The notes beneath the pieces are model-generated. The model did not search any database. It worked only from the letters and a program-made list of their open reading frames with translations, and was not told the origin of the DNA. The translations under genes and the position numbers were made by a program. Source: Desulfosporosinus acidiphilus SJ4 (GTDB taxonomy: Bacteria; Bacillota; Desulfitobacteriia; Desulfitobacteriales; Desulfitobacteriaceae). From it: a DNA stretch of 64,000 nt. Numbering within the stretch: the first letter of the stretch is position 1; the number at the start of each line of letters is the position of its first letter. The stretch spans positions 1,240,001 through 1,304,000 of the forward strand of contig NC_018068.1 in assembly GCF_000255115.2 (NCBI RefSeq), given 5' to 3'. This document shows, piece after piece, positions 53,060-63,190 of the stretch.

Positions 53060-53572
53060 CAACGCTTAGCAAACAAGAAGGTTCACCGCGTCCCTAACTT
53101 CAAGACCGGTTAAGGAGGTGTCTTATGAGGTGCCTCCTAATTGTCTGTTCCGTTATCAGCCCCCCCATGCCGTTTAGCGGTATCACTGAAGAATTGAAAA
53201 TTTATCCGGATTTGAAGCCCCACACTTCTATAAGTGGGGGATCTTCGTAAACTTCAGGTGGGGTAGAGTCATCCTTCGCCGCGCAGTATTCTTTTAAGTA
53301 TAAGCGGCTTCGGCGATACTCTCCACTGGAGACTATCGTCATCTGAGACCCCGATGTTCAGCTTTAGCTGGACGAGTTCACTTTCCGAGGCAGAAAGTAT
53401 AACCTTCGGTTGTATACCGCAAGCAGGGCTAATATCTGCGAAGACAGTGCCTTCGTCTTCTAGCATAAGTGCAACTTGGCAGCCGCCTGCTCCGATGCTT
53501 GGCGCCCGCTAAGTTTTCTTTAGAGCGTTCTTGCACGTGAACATAATTTGTAGTAATTGTACAGACTAAAGA
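53060..53572 (+). repeat. Gene-free gap filled by hairpin repeat array D and an IS200/IS605-like end hairpin
   Basis: GCCCCACACTTCTATAAGTG at 53214-53233 and the Gs that follow fold into a hairpin resembling the ends of IS200/IS605 elements. Further modules follow: 53304-53380 (related to 28746-28821, with GATACTCTCC/GGAGACTATC) and 53391-53477 (related to 8983-9060, with GTTGTA/TGCAAC and CGAAGAC/GCCTTCG). Near 53113-53137 AGGAGG/CCTCCT arms sit beside a 41-codon frame (53125-53250) that I do not trust. Confidence 0.65.
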
Positions 53573-54832
53573 ATGGAGTTAATAAAACGAATGACAAAGG
53601 ATTCATTGCTTGAGACAACTGATCAAAATGAAGAACCTAAGAAGACGCAGCGATATTTAGGTGATAAGGGGCTCGTAGTCCTTATTGCTTTTTTAAGTGC
53701 GTTTATACCCTTATCTACTGATCTATATCTTCCTGCCCTGCCGAGGATGGCGGAGAATTTTAAAGCTTCTGCCGGTTTAATTAATCTTACGTTAATTATG
53801 TTTTTCCTTTTTTATGCCATCGGAACCTTATTTTGGGGGCCCTTAAGCGATAAATACGGTCGCAAACCAATATTGCTTACGGGTTTAGTGCTTTACACTA
53901 TTGCCAGTGTTTTATGCGCCTTTTCGGGAAATGTATATCAGCTTATTATTTTTCGAGTTTTCCAAGCTATTGCCAGCGGAGCGGCAACTTCTGTAGCTCA
54001 GGCTGTTGTAAAAGATTGTTATACCGGGAAGAAGCGGATATCTGTCTTAGCCGTGGTGTCATCAATGACTATGATTTCGCCAATCGTCGCTCCTGTTGTT
54101 GGGGCAGTAATCTTGAGGTTTACTTCCTGGCGGGGAGTGTTTTCTACCTTGGCAGTGATTGGGTTTCTAATCACAATGGCGGGAATTGCCTTCCAGGAAA
54201 CCATTGCTGAGCATTATACCGGGGGAATTCTTCAATCTCTGGGGAGATTGCAAGTTGTTGCTAAAAATCCGGGGTTTGTCTCACTTCTTTTGACATTTTC
54301 CTTAATGGGGATTCCGATGATGTCCTTCATTACCTCATCCTCCTATATTTATATTGATCAATTTGGCTTAAGCGCACAAGTTTACAGCTATTATTTTGCC
54401 TTTAATGCAATCTTTATGGTGATTGGTCCTTTGCTCTATTCGAGGGTAGCCCGGTATCTGAAAAGGGATTTTATTATTTCAGCCAGTTATTTTATCTCCT
54501 TTGTCAGCGGACTTTTAGTCAGTTTTATAGGGAGTATGAGTCCGGCGGTATTTGCCTTAACCTTATTGCCGGCTACGCTGGCAGGCAGCCTCACTCGCCC
54601 CCCCAGTGCTAATTTAATGCTGGAACAGCAAAAGGGAGACACCGGGGCGGCTGTATCATTAATGTCTTGTGCCTTTACGGTCTTTGGCAGTATCGGTATG
54701 ATTCTCATTTCCTTGAATTGGGCCAATCGGATAGAGGTCATGGGGCTCCTATATGCAATTCTTGCTTTAATCAGTTTAGGGCTTTGGAGTATAATTTCCA
54801 AAAAACCTTTTGTTCAGGCAGTTGAGAGTTGA
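53573..54832 (+). CDS. MFS transporter, Bcr/CflA family
   Basis: Major facilitator protein of 419 residues with twelve predicted membrane segments after a hydrophilic N-terminus of about 30. The Bcr/CflA landmarks LSTDLYLPALPRMAENF, FWGPLSDKYGRKPILL and FQAIASGAATSVAQAVVKD are present. The family usually exports drugs or small acids by proton antiport. Placed between the corrinoid methyltransferase operon and the corrinoid activator gene, with the latter overlapping in frame space, it may move the methylated substrate or demethylated product. ATG 53573 or ATG 53591 can start it; neither has an ideal ribosome-binding site. Confidence 0.88.
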   Translation: MELIKRMTKDSLLETTDQNEEPKKTQRYLGDKGLVVLIAFLSAFIPLSTDLYLPALPRMAENFKASAGLINLTLIMFFLFYAIGTLFWGPLSDKYGRKPILLTGLVLYTIASVLCAFSGNVYQLIIFRVFQAIASGAATSVAQAVVKDCYTGKKRISVLAVVSSMTMISPIVAPVVGAVILRFTSWRGVFSTLAVIGFLITMAGIAFQETIAEHYTGGILQSLGRLQVVAKNPGFVSLLLTFSLMGIPMMSFITSSSYIYIDQFGLSAQVYSYYFAFNAIFMVIGPLLYSRVARYLKRDFIISASYFISFVSGLLVSFIGSMSPAVFALTLLPATLAGSLTRPPSANLMLEQQKGDTGAAVSLMSCAFTVFGSIGMILISLNWANRIEVMGLLYAILALISLGLWSIISKKPFVQAVES

Positions 54833-54861
54833 CAAGTTGTTATAGCAAAGGAGTGACAGGG

Positions 54862-56691
54862 ATGATTGACATCACATTTTCGAACAAAGTTGTTCAGGTT
54901 GAGAAAGACACAACTATTTTGCAAGCAGTTGCTTTAGCCGGAAGGCAAGTTGAAAGCACCTGCGGAGGAAAAGGAACCTGCGGAAAATGTAAGGTTCAAA
55001 TTAAGACAGATGCTCCGTATTCTCCTACTTTGGCAGAAAAGAAATTTCTAACGGCTTCAGAGCTAGAGGCCGGTTGGGTCTTGGCCTGTCAACACACCCT
55101 TACTCACAATGCATCGATCCGGATTGAAGAACAAAAGGATGTCGTTCATCGGAAAACAGATTTGGCCGAGCTAAGGGAAATTGAGTTGGCCCCCAGTGTC
55201 TGCAAATATCCACTTGAACTCGAACGTCCCACAGTTGAAGACCAGAGGTCAGATTGGGAGCGTTTAGTGTCTGCTCTGCCTGAAAGGGGGCTGCGCTTTA
55301 GCCGTTCCATTGCTGCTACACTTCCTAAGGTGCTGCGAGACGGTGGATTTCAAATCACGGCGGTGCTGGACGGCCATAGATTATTGGCTGTAGAACCCCA
55401 TGACACTTCAAAGCGCTGTTTTGGCATTGCCATTGATATTGGTACTACGACGGTGGTGGTTTACCTTTTGGATATGCTCCAAGGCATTGTTGCAGCAAGT
55501 GGGGCGATGACAAATCCGCAGCAGATTTTCGGAGCTGATGTTATTTCACGAATCACTTATGCAGCGGGCGGTCCGGAAAAACTTCAGGAAGTTCAAGGGA
55601 AAGTAGTGGGCGGCCTTAACAAGATAATCAAAGAGCTATGCCAGGAGAAGAACATTAAGCAGGAAGAAATTTATCAGGCCGTGGTCGTGGGCAACACAAC
55701 AATGGCTCATTTGTTTTTGGGAATCGATCCCACCTATCTGGCTCCGGCCCCTTTCATTCCGGTTTTTCAGCAAATGGTCGATGTGGAAGCTAAAGAGTTG
55801 GGACTTTATATGCTCTCCACTGGACGGGTGCTGGTACTGCCGAATGTGGCCGGTTATGTTGGATCGGATACCGTTGGAGCAATGTTAGCGGCAAGAGCTG
55901 ATCATCTGGACGGAGTCAGCCTGATCGTTGATATTGGAACAAACGGCGAGATGGTTCTCAGCGGCAAGAACCGGATTCTGACTTGCTCCACTGCAGCTGG
56001 GCCGGCCTTTGAAGGAGCGGAGATCCGCTATGGAATGAGAGCGGCAGAGGGAGCAATTGAAGCGGTGAGTATAGCTCAGGATGTTGAATTAAAAACCATC
56101 GGAGGTGGAAAAGATCGAGGTATCTGTGGCTCGGGGCTGATCGATGCTATTGCCGAAATGTTTAAGGCGGGGGTTATTACTGCTTCCGGACGTTATGCCA
56201 GCGAACCGGAAGACTTGGAAATATTGCCTCCTCTGGTGCGTGAGCGGCTGCGTAAAGGTGAGCAGACTTTTGAATTTGTTCTTGCTTGGGGAAAGGATTC
56301 GGTCAGCGGCGAGGATCTTGTGCTTTCCCAAAAGGACATTCGAGCTTTACAGCTGGCGAAGGGGGCTATAAGTGCAGGAATTACACTGCTCGTCAGAGAA
56401 ATGGGAATTAGTCCTCTTGAGATAGACAGGGTGCTTCTGGCAGGAGCCTTTGGGAATTATATTAAGAAAGAAAGTGCCTTGGGCATCGGATTGCTTCCGC
56501 CTTTACCCTTGGAAAGAATTCATTCCATAGGTAATGCGGCAGGAGATGGGGCTAAAATGGCCTTGCTTTCCATTATTGAGCGAGGGCGCGCTGAGACTAT
56601 GGCTAAACAGGCAGAGCATATTGAGCTATCTAATAAGAAAGAATTTCAGGATGAATTTCTAAAAGGACTGGGTTTTGAAGGGATCTTCTAA
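54862..56691 (+). CDS. Reductive activator of corrinoid proteins (RACE/RamA-like, [2Fe-2S] plus ASKHA domain)
   Basis: ATP-dependent protein of 609 residues that reduces inactive Co(II) corrinoid to Co(I). An N-terminal plant-type [2Fe-2S] domain uses Cys34, Cys40, Cys43 and Cys76 (STCGGKGTCGKCK, LACQH). A linker region of about 100 residues precedes the DUF4445 ASKHA-type ATPase with AIDIGTTTVVVYLLD, VVGNTTMAHLFLG, LIVDIGTNGEMVL and LLAGAFGNYI. ATG at 54862 after AAAGGAGTGACAGG is the clear start. It completes the methyltransferase system and should serve both corrinoid proteins. Confidence 0.93.
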   Translation: MIDITFSNKVVQVEKDTTILQAVALAGRQVESTCGGKGTCGKCKVQIKTDAPYSPTLAEKKFLTASELEAGWVLACQHTLTHNASIRIEEQKDVVHRKTDLAELREIELAPSVCKYPLELERPTVEDQRSDWERLVSALPERGLRFSRSIAATLPKVLRDGGFQITAVLDGHRLLAVEPHDTSKRCFGIAIDIGTTTVVVYLLDMLQGIVAASGAMTNPQQIFGADVISRITYAAGGPEKLQEVQGKVVGGLNKIIKELCQEKNIKQEEIYQAVVVGNTTMAHLFLGIDPTYLAPAPFIPVFQQMVDVEAKELGLYMLSTGRVLVLPNVAGYVGSDTVGAMLAARADHLDGVSLIVDIGTNGEMVLSGKNRILTCSTAAGPAFEGAEIRYGMRAAEGAIEAVSIAQDVELKTIGGGKDRGICGSGLIDAIAEMFKAGVITASGRYASEPEDLEILPPLVRERLRKGEQTFEFVLAWGKDSVSGEDLVLSQKDIRALQLAKGAISAGITLLVREMGISPLEIDRVLLAGAFGNYIKKESALGIGLLPPLPLERIHSIGNAAGDGAKMALLSIIERGRAETMAKQAEHIELSNKKEFQDEFLKGLGFEGIF

Positions 56692-57339
56692 TGAAAGTCA
56701 TAGTGTGGTTCTGATTTTACGATAGCGAAGAACATCCAAGCAGACGCCGGCCATGGATTGGCCAAGTGTCTCTGGAGCCAAGGATGGCGGGAAGAGACCG
56801 CCGGCCATGACGATAAGCGGACGAGCTTATCGCCACACTGCAACTTAATAGGCCTACTCCTGCAGTGTGGATTTGGCCAAGTGTCTCTGGAGCCAAACAA
56901 GTGCGATAGTCTCCACTGGAGACTATCGGGATGGCAGGAAGAGACTGCTGACATCGATAGTCAAAAGGATAATGCAATGATGGAGAAATAAGGTTAATGG
57001 AGGGCTATGTCTCTATTAACCTTATTTATGCTGCTTGGGGTATATGGGCTAGTGAAAATAGAATGTTTTAATTCCTTATTTAAATCATTTAAAGCGAGAA
57101 TTAGCAATTTGTCACAAAAAGACATAAATCTACATGATAATCTACAGTTCAAAGGATAAATATTTCAAGATACTGGAATCAGAGGACTATAATTGGGGCT
57201 TTGCTATAACAATCATCATTACTAGGTATAGTAAAATTTAATAGCAAGTAACCTTTAGGTGAGTGCCGCCTTTAAATCAGACAACAGTCAGGACGAACAG
57301 TATGTTATAATATGTACAAGAGGAGAGGTGGAGTGGTTA
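56692..57339 (+). repeat. Gene-free gap with hairpin repeat array E (56758-56965) and pcrA promoter
   Basis: A 24-bp sequence is exactly repeated at 56758-56781 and 56873-56896, with TTGGC/GCCAA ends. Between and after them are the 38-nt module 56797-56834 (copy of 47952-47989), CCACACTGCA/TGCAGTGTGG (56833-56870) and a 25-nt palindrome at 56904-56928 centred on TCTCCACTGGAGA. AATAAGGTTAAT/ATTAACCTTATT (56987/57015) is a 12-bp inverted repeat. TGTTATAAT at 57303-57311 is an extended -10 element for pcrA. Confidence 0.7.
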
Positions 57340-59601
57340 ATGTATCGGTTGGACGATTTGAATTCAGTACAAAGGGAAGCTGCTGAGCATCAGGAAGGGC
57401 CGCTTCTTATTCTGGCCGGTGCAGGATCAGGAAAGACTCGCGTGCTTACTTACCGAATTGCTCATTTGATTGCTCGGGGTGTCGATCCAGGCGATATATT
57501 AGCAATTACGTTTACGAATAAAGCAGCTAAGGAGATGCGGGACAGGGTAACAACCCTCGTAGGCAGTGAAGGACGAGGATTATGGGTCAGCACCTTCCAC
57601 TCAGCCTGTGTACGCATTTTGCGGCGGGATATCGAGCATCTGCCGGGTTATACCCGGAATTTTGTGATCTACGATGCGGGAGATCAACTGGCTTTGATCA
57701 AAGGATGCTTAAAGGAAAAGAATCTGGATGAAAAGAAATTTTCCCCGCGTGGTGTAGCTTCGGTGATTAGTGATGCCAAAAATAAACTCCTGGACCCTGA
57801 AGGATTTGCTGTCCAGGCCAGCGATTATTTTCAGAGCAAAGTTGTTGATTTGTATCGGGATTATCAGAAAAAACTCAGAACGAATAATGCTCTGGATTTT
57901 GATGATATTATTATGCTTACGGTTAAACTGTTCAGAGAAAATGACAGGGTTTTGGATTATTATCAGGAGAAATTCCGTTATATTTTGGTGGATGAATATC
58001 AGGATACCAATCATGCCCAATACATGCTGATCAAGCTGTTGGCCAGCCGTTACCGCAATCTTTGTGTGGTAGGGGACGATGACCAGTCCGTTTATGGCTG
58101 GCGCGGGGCTGATATTCAAAACATCCTTGATTTTGAGCGGGATTACCCTGAAGCTAAGGTTATCAAGCTTGAGCAGAATTATCGGTCTACTCAAAAAATT
58201 CTTGATGCTGCCAATGCCGTTGTCAGGAACAATGAGGGACGCAAAGAAAAATCTCTCTGGACGGAGAATTCCTCAGGACAGCCAATCGTTTGTTATGTCA
58301 GTAATGACGAACGGGATGAAGCCAGGTATGTGGTAGAACGGATTCAGCGTTTGCATGAACTGGAAGGTCGTCCCTACAGTGATTTTACAGTTCTTTATCG
58401 AACCAATGCCCAATCTCGGATACTGGAAGAACAGTTGATGAAAGCCGCCCTGCCTTATCGAATTTTTTCGGGTTTAAAGTTTTACCAACGTTTAGAGATC
58501 AAAGATATGTTAGCCTATCTGCGGCTTATCTATAACCCTTCAGACCAAGTAAGTTTTGCCCGGGTGCTTAATGTTCCTAAACGGGGCCTGGGAGAAAGTA
58601 CTCTGGAGAAAATTCTGGAATATGCCGACGAACAAGGAATGCCTGTCTTGGACGCTATTTTGGAAGCAGACTATATTCCGGAATTAACAGCCCGGGCTAA
58701 GAAACCATTGTTGGCCTTTGCCCATCTGATGCAAGGTTTAGTTGAGTTTTCGAAAAATGCCACCGTTACAGAGTTAGTCAAGGAGATTTTGAATAAAACG
58801 GGTTACCAGGCGATTCTCGAAGCAGATAGTTCACCGGAAGCAGAAGCCCGCTTGGAAAACTTGTTAGAGTTTCTTTCCGTCACAACGGAGTTCGATGAAA
58901 AAGCTGCTCAATCTGAAACCGAAGGGGAGGAAGAACAGATCCTTGGCGGAGTCAGCGGCTTTTTAGAGCAAGTATCGCTGGTCGCTGACATAGACGAACT
59001 GGATCCTGCAGAAGAATCCATTGCCTTAATGACCATGCACAGCGCTAAAGGTCTGGAATATCCTGTCGTTTTCGTGGTAGGCATGGAAGAGGGCATCTTT
59101 CCCAGCGGACGTTCCTTTCTTGACCCTTCAGAGTTGGAGGAGGAACGGAGGCTGTGCTATGTAGCTATTACACGGGCACGTGAAAAACTGTACTTGTGCA
59201 ATTCAGAAATGCGTATGCTCTATGGCAAAACCCAGTATAATCCACCTTCGCGGTTTTTAGAGGAGATCCCGTCGGAGCTGATGACGGATATCGATCCACT
59301 CGATCCGCCTAAACTGCGTTTAAATACTTCACCCAAATCATTTCAGAGACAGGAGGGTAAACCAGATCGGAGAATTCCTTTAGGGTCCGGTTCCTGGGAG
59401 AAAGATTTTGGCAGCCCGGTGGTCATTAAAGGAGGTGAGGCTCATCACGTAGGAGAAAAGGTTGAGCATGTTAAATTCGGACGAGGAATAATAGTCTCAA
59501 TTAAGGGTGAAGGAAATCAGGCAGAATTGACAATTGTATTTGATGGTGGAATTGGAATTAAAAAACTCTTGGCAGAGTACGCCAAACTTACCAAACTCTA
59601 A
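57340..59601 (+). CDS. pcrA: ATP-dependent DNA helicase PcrA (UvrD family)
   Basis: Superfamily 1A 3'-5' helicase of 753 residues for repair and replication-conflict resolution. Motif I is LAGAGSGKTRVLTYRIA, motif Ia AITFTNKAAKEMRDR, motif II VDEYQDTNHAQY, motif III VVGDDDQSVYGWRGAD, motif IV EQNYRST, and motifs V/VI are TMHSAKGLEYPVVF and YVAITRAREKLYL. The Tudor-like C-terminus includes VGEKVEHVKFGRGII. ATG at 57340 stands after AGAGGAGAGGTGGAG and about 22 nt after the expected transcription start. Confidence 0.96.
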   Translation: MYRLDDLNSVQREAAEHQEGPLLILAGAGSGKTRVLTYRIAHLIARGVDPGDILAITFTNKAAKEMRDRVTTLVGSEGRGLWVSTFHSACVRILRRDIEHLPGYTRNFVIYDAGDQLALIKGCLKEKNLDEKKFSPRGVASVISDAKNKLLDPEGFAVQASDYFQSKVVDLYRDYQKKLRTNNALDFDDIIMLTVKLFRENDRVLDYYQEKFRYILVDEYQDTNHAQYMLIKLLASRYRNLCVVGDDDQSVYGWRGADIQNILDFERDYPEAKVIKLEQNYRSTQKILDAANAVVRNNEGRKEKSLWTENSSGQPIVCYVSNDERDEARYVVERIQRLHELEGRPYSDFTVLYRTNAQSRILEEQLMKAALPYRIFSGLKFYQRLEIKDMLAYLRLIYNPSDQVSFARVLNVPKRGLGESTLEKILEYADEQGMPVLDAILEADYIPELTARAKKPLLAFAHLMQGLVEFSKNATVTELVKEILNKTGYQAILEADSSPEAEARLENLLEFLSVTTEFDEKAAQSETEGEEEQILGGVSGFLEQVSLVADIDELDPAEESIALMTMHSAKGLEYPVVFVVGMEEGIFPSGRSFLDPSELEEERRLCYVAITRAREKLYLCNSEMRMLYGKTQYNPPSRFLEEIPSELMTDIDPLDPPKLRLNTSPKSFQRQEGKPDRRIPLGSGSWEKDFGSPVVIKGGEAHHVGEKVEHVKFGRGIIVSIKGEGNQAELTIVFDGGIGIKKLLAEYAKLTKL

Positions 59602-59643
59602 ATTCAAATGAGAAATTATGAAGAGAAAGGTTTAGGTGTTATA

Positions 59644-60573
59644 ATGGATAAGATTTATATTGTTGGTCACAAGAACCCAGATACAGACTCAGTTTGCTCC
59701 GCTATCGCTTTAGCTCGTTTTAAAGAACTTACAGGTGCTGAAAATTGTGTTGCCGTAACAGCCGGCAAAATCAATAAAGAGACCGAGTTTGTTCTCAACT
59801 ATTATGGAGTTCAAGTACCTGAAGTATTAGAATCCGTTGAGGCTAAACAAAAACTTATCCTCGTTGACCACAACGAATATGGTCAAGCTGTAGGCGGTGC
59901 TGATCAAGCTCAGCTCGTACAAGTTGTTGACCACCACAAAGTTGGCGGATTCCAAACTGCCGAACCTCTTTATGTACGTATCGAGCCTGTCGGTTCAACC
60001 TGTTCGATTGTTGCTCAATATTACAAAGAAAAAGGCTTAGTTCCTGAGAAAGCGATTGCAGGTATTTTATTAGCTGCTATTCTTTCTGACACAGTAATCT
60101 TCAAATCCCCAACTTGCACTGAGCTGGATAAAGTTATTGCTGCTGAACTCGCAGCCATTGCTGGAGTTGACCCCAAAACCTTCGGTATTGATATGTTCAA
60201 AGCGGGTTCCAACATCGCTGAGCGCACTCCGCAAAGCATGATTGAAGAAGATTTCAAAGCTTTCACCATGGGATCCCACAAAGTTGGCGTTGGCCAAGTC
60301 AGTCTGATGGGCATGGATGGATTTGAAGATGTTCGGGCAAACTTAAACAAAGAGCTGGAAAACTATCGCAATTCTCAAGGCCTGCGTTATATCTGCTTAA
60401 TGGTTACTGACATTTTAAGTGATTACACTGAACTGATTGTTAAAGGAGATAATCCGGAAGAAGTTGCTAAAGCCTTCGGCAAAGAACTTGTCAATGGCAG
60501 TGTTGAGCTTCCTGGCGTTCTCTCCCGTAAAAAACAAGTTGTTCCACCAATGACAACTTATTTTTCAGCTTAA
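59644..60573 (+). CDS. ppaC: Manganese-dependent inorganic pyrophosphatase (family II)
   Basis: Soluble DHH-family pyrophosphatase of 309 residues. Metal ligands match the Bacillus enzyme numbering exactly: His9, Asp13, Asp15 (VGHKNPDTDS), Asp75 (LVDHNEY), His97 (VVDHHK) and Asp149 (ILSDT). The C-terminal SRKKQVVPP motif binds pyrophosphate. No CBS or DRTGG insert is present, so it is the short unregulated type. Codon usage looks more biased than in the neighbouring genes, as expected for high expression. Confidence 0.97.
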   Translation: MDKIYIVGHKNPDTDSVCSAIALARFKELTGAENCVAVTAGKINKETEFVLNYYGVQVPEVLESVEAKQKLILVDHNEYGQAVGGADQAQLVQVVDHHKVGGFQTAEPLYVRIEPVGSTCSIVAQYYKEKGLVPEKAIAGILLAAILSDTVIFKSPTCTELDKVIAAELAAIAGVDPKTFGIDMFKAGSNIAERTPQSMIEEDFKAFTMGSHKVGVGQVSLMGMDGFEDVRANLNKELENYRNSQGLRYICLMVTDILSDYTELIVKGDNPEEVAKAFGKELVNGSVELPGVLSRKKQVVPPMTTYFSA

Positions 60574-60593
60574 TTAAAATACAAACATATTAG

Positions 60594-62597
<2,004 letters not shown>

Positions 62598-62881
62598 CAA
62601 TTGGGGAGGGGCCTAGCAAGTGTGTATTGGGGACGGTCCTTATTGCACATTTTGCATGATTTCATCAGGGTGTAAAGCAGGGATAGTCTTCTGTTACTTC
62701 CTCTGTAGCATAAGGTTAACTCAGGGACGGCTTTTTGTTGTATGCGGTCAGGCGTATACCAAAGAACCGTCCTTATTTGCACTTTTCAATAACTGTCCCC
62801 CTGACACATTTGTTGCCCGATTCTTCCAGATTTGCTATTATAGAAGGATAGCAAAAAAGTAGTCAAAGGACGGTGAATTTA
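62598..62881 (+). repeat. REP-like GGGGACGGTCC repeats and gatC promoter
   Basis: GGGGACGGTCCTTATTGCAC (from 62629), GGGACGG (62724) and GAACCGTCCTTATTTGCAC (62764-62782), with CTGTCCCC at 62793-62800, form an imperfect inverted-repeat cluster. It resembles REP/BIME-type sequences spread by Y1 (RayT/IS200-like) transposases. After it TTGCCC (62813-62818) and TATTAT (62836-62841) with 17 bp between, plus a TG extension, make a sigma-A promoter for the gat genes. Confidence 0.6.
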
Positions 62882-63172
62882 ATGGCAATTTCACGTGAAG
62901 ACGTTATATATGTCGCCGGATTGGCACGTTTAGAGTTAAACGAACAAGAAATTCAAGAATATACTGTGCAGCTGAACTCGATTCTTGATTACGCCGCAAT
63001 GTTGGAACGTTTGGATACTGAAGATGTTGTGCCTACGGCTCATGCTGTTCCCTTGCATAATGTGCTGCGGGAGGATGAGGTAAAAGGTTCCATTAAGCAC
63101 GAAAAGGCCTTAAGAAATGCCCCGGATGCGGAAGAAGGATTTTTCAGGGTTCCGAGAATTAGTCTCACATAG
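62882..63172 (+). CDS. gatC: Aspartyl/glutamyl-tRNA amidotransferase subunit C
   Basis: Small subunit of 96 residues that stabilises GatA in the GatCAB tRNA-dependent amidotransferase. It begins MAISREDVIYVAGLARLELN and contains VVPTAHAVPLHNVLREDEV and GFFRVPRI, the family landmarks. The ATG at 62882 follows AAAGGACGGTG. gatA begins 18 bp after its stop behind AGAAAGGAGGGG. Confidence 0.96.
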   Translation: MAISREDVIYVAGLARLELNEQEIQEYTVQLNSILDYAAMLERLDTEDVVPTAHAVPLHNVLREDEVKGSIKHEKALRNAPDAEEGFFRVPRISLT

Positions 63173-63190
63173 AAAGGAGGGGCTGCGCCC

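Noticed and set aside
53125-53250. 41-codon frame after a perfect TAAGGAGGTG site, beginning MRCLLIVCSVI
   Set aside because: It runs straight through the IS605-like hairpin, and its ribosome-binding site forms part of an AGGAGG/CCTCCT stem. The reading frame has no similarity I recognise, so the site is probably structural rather than a gene.
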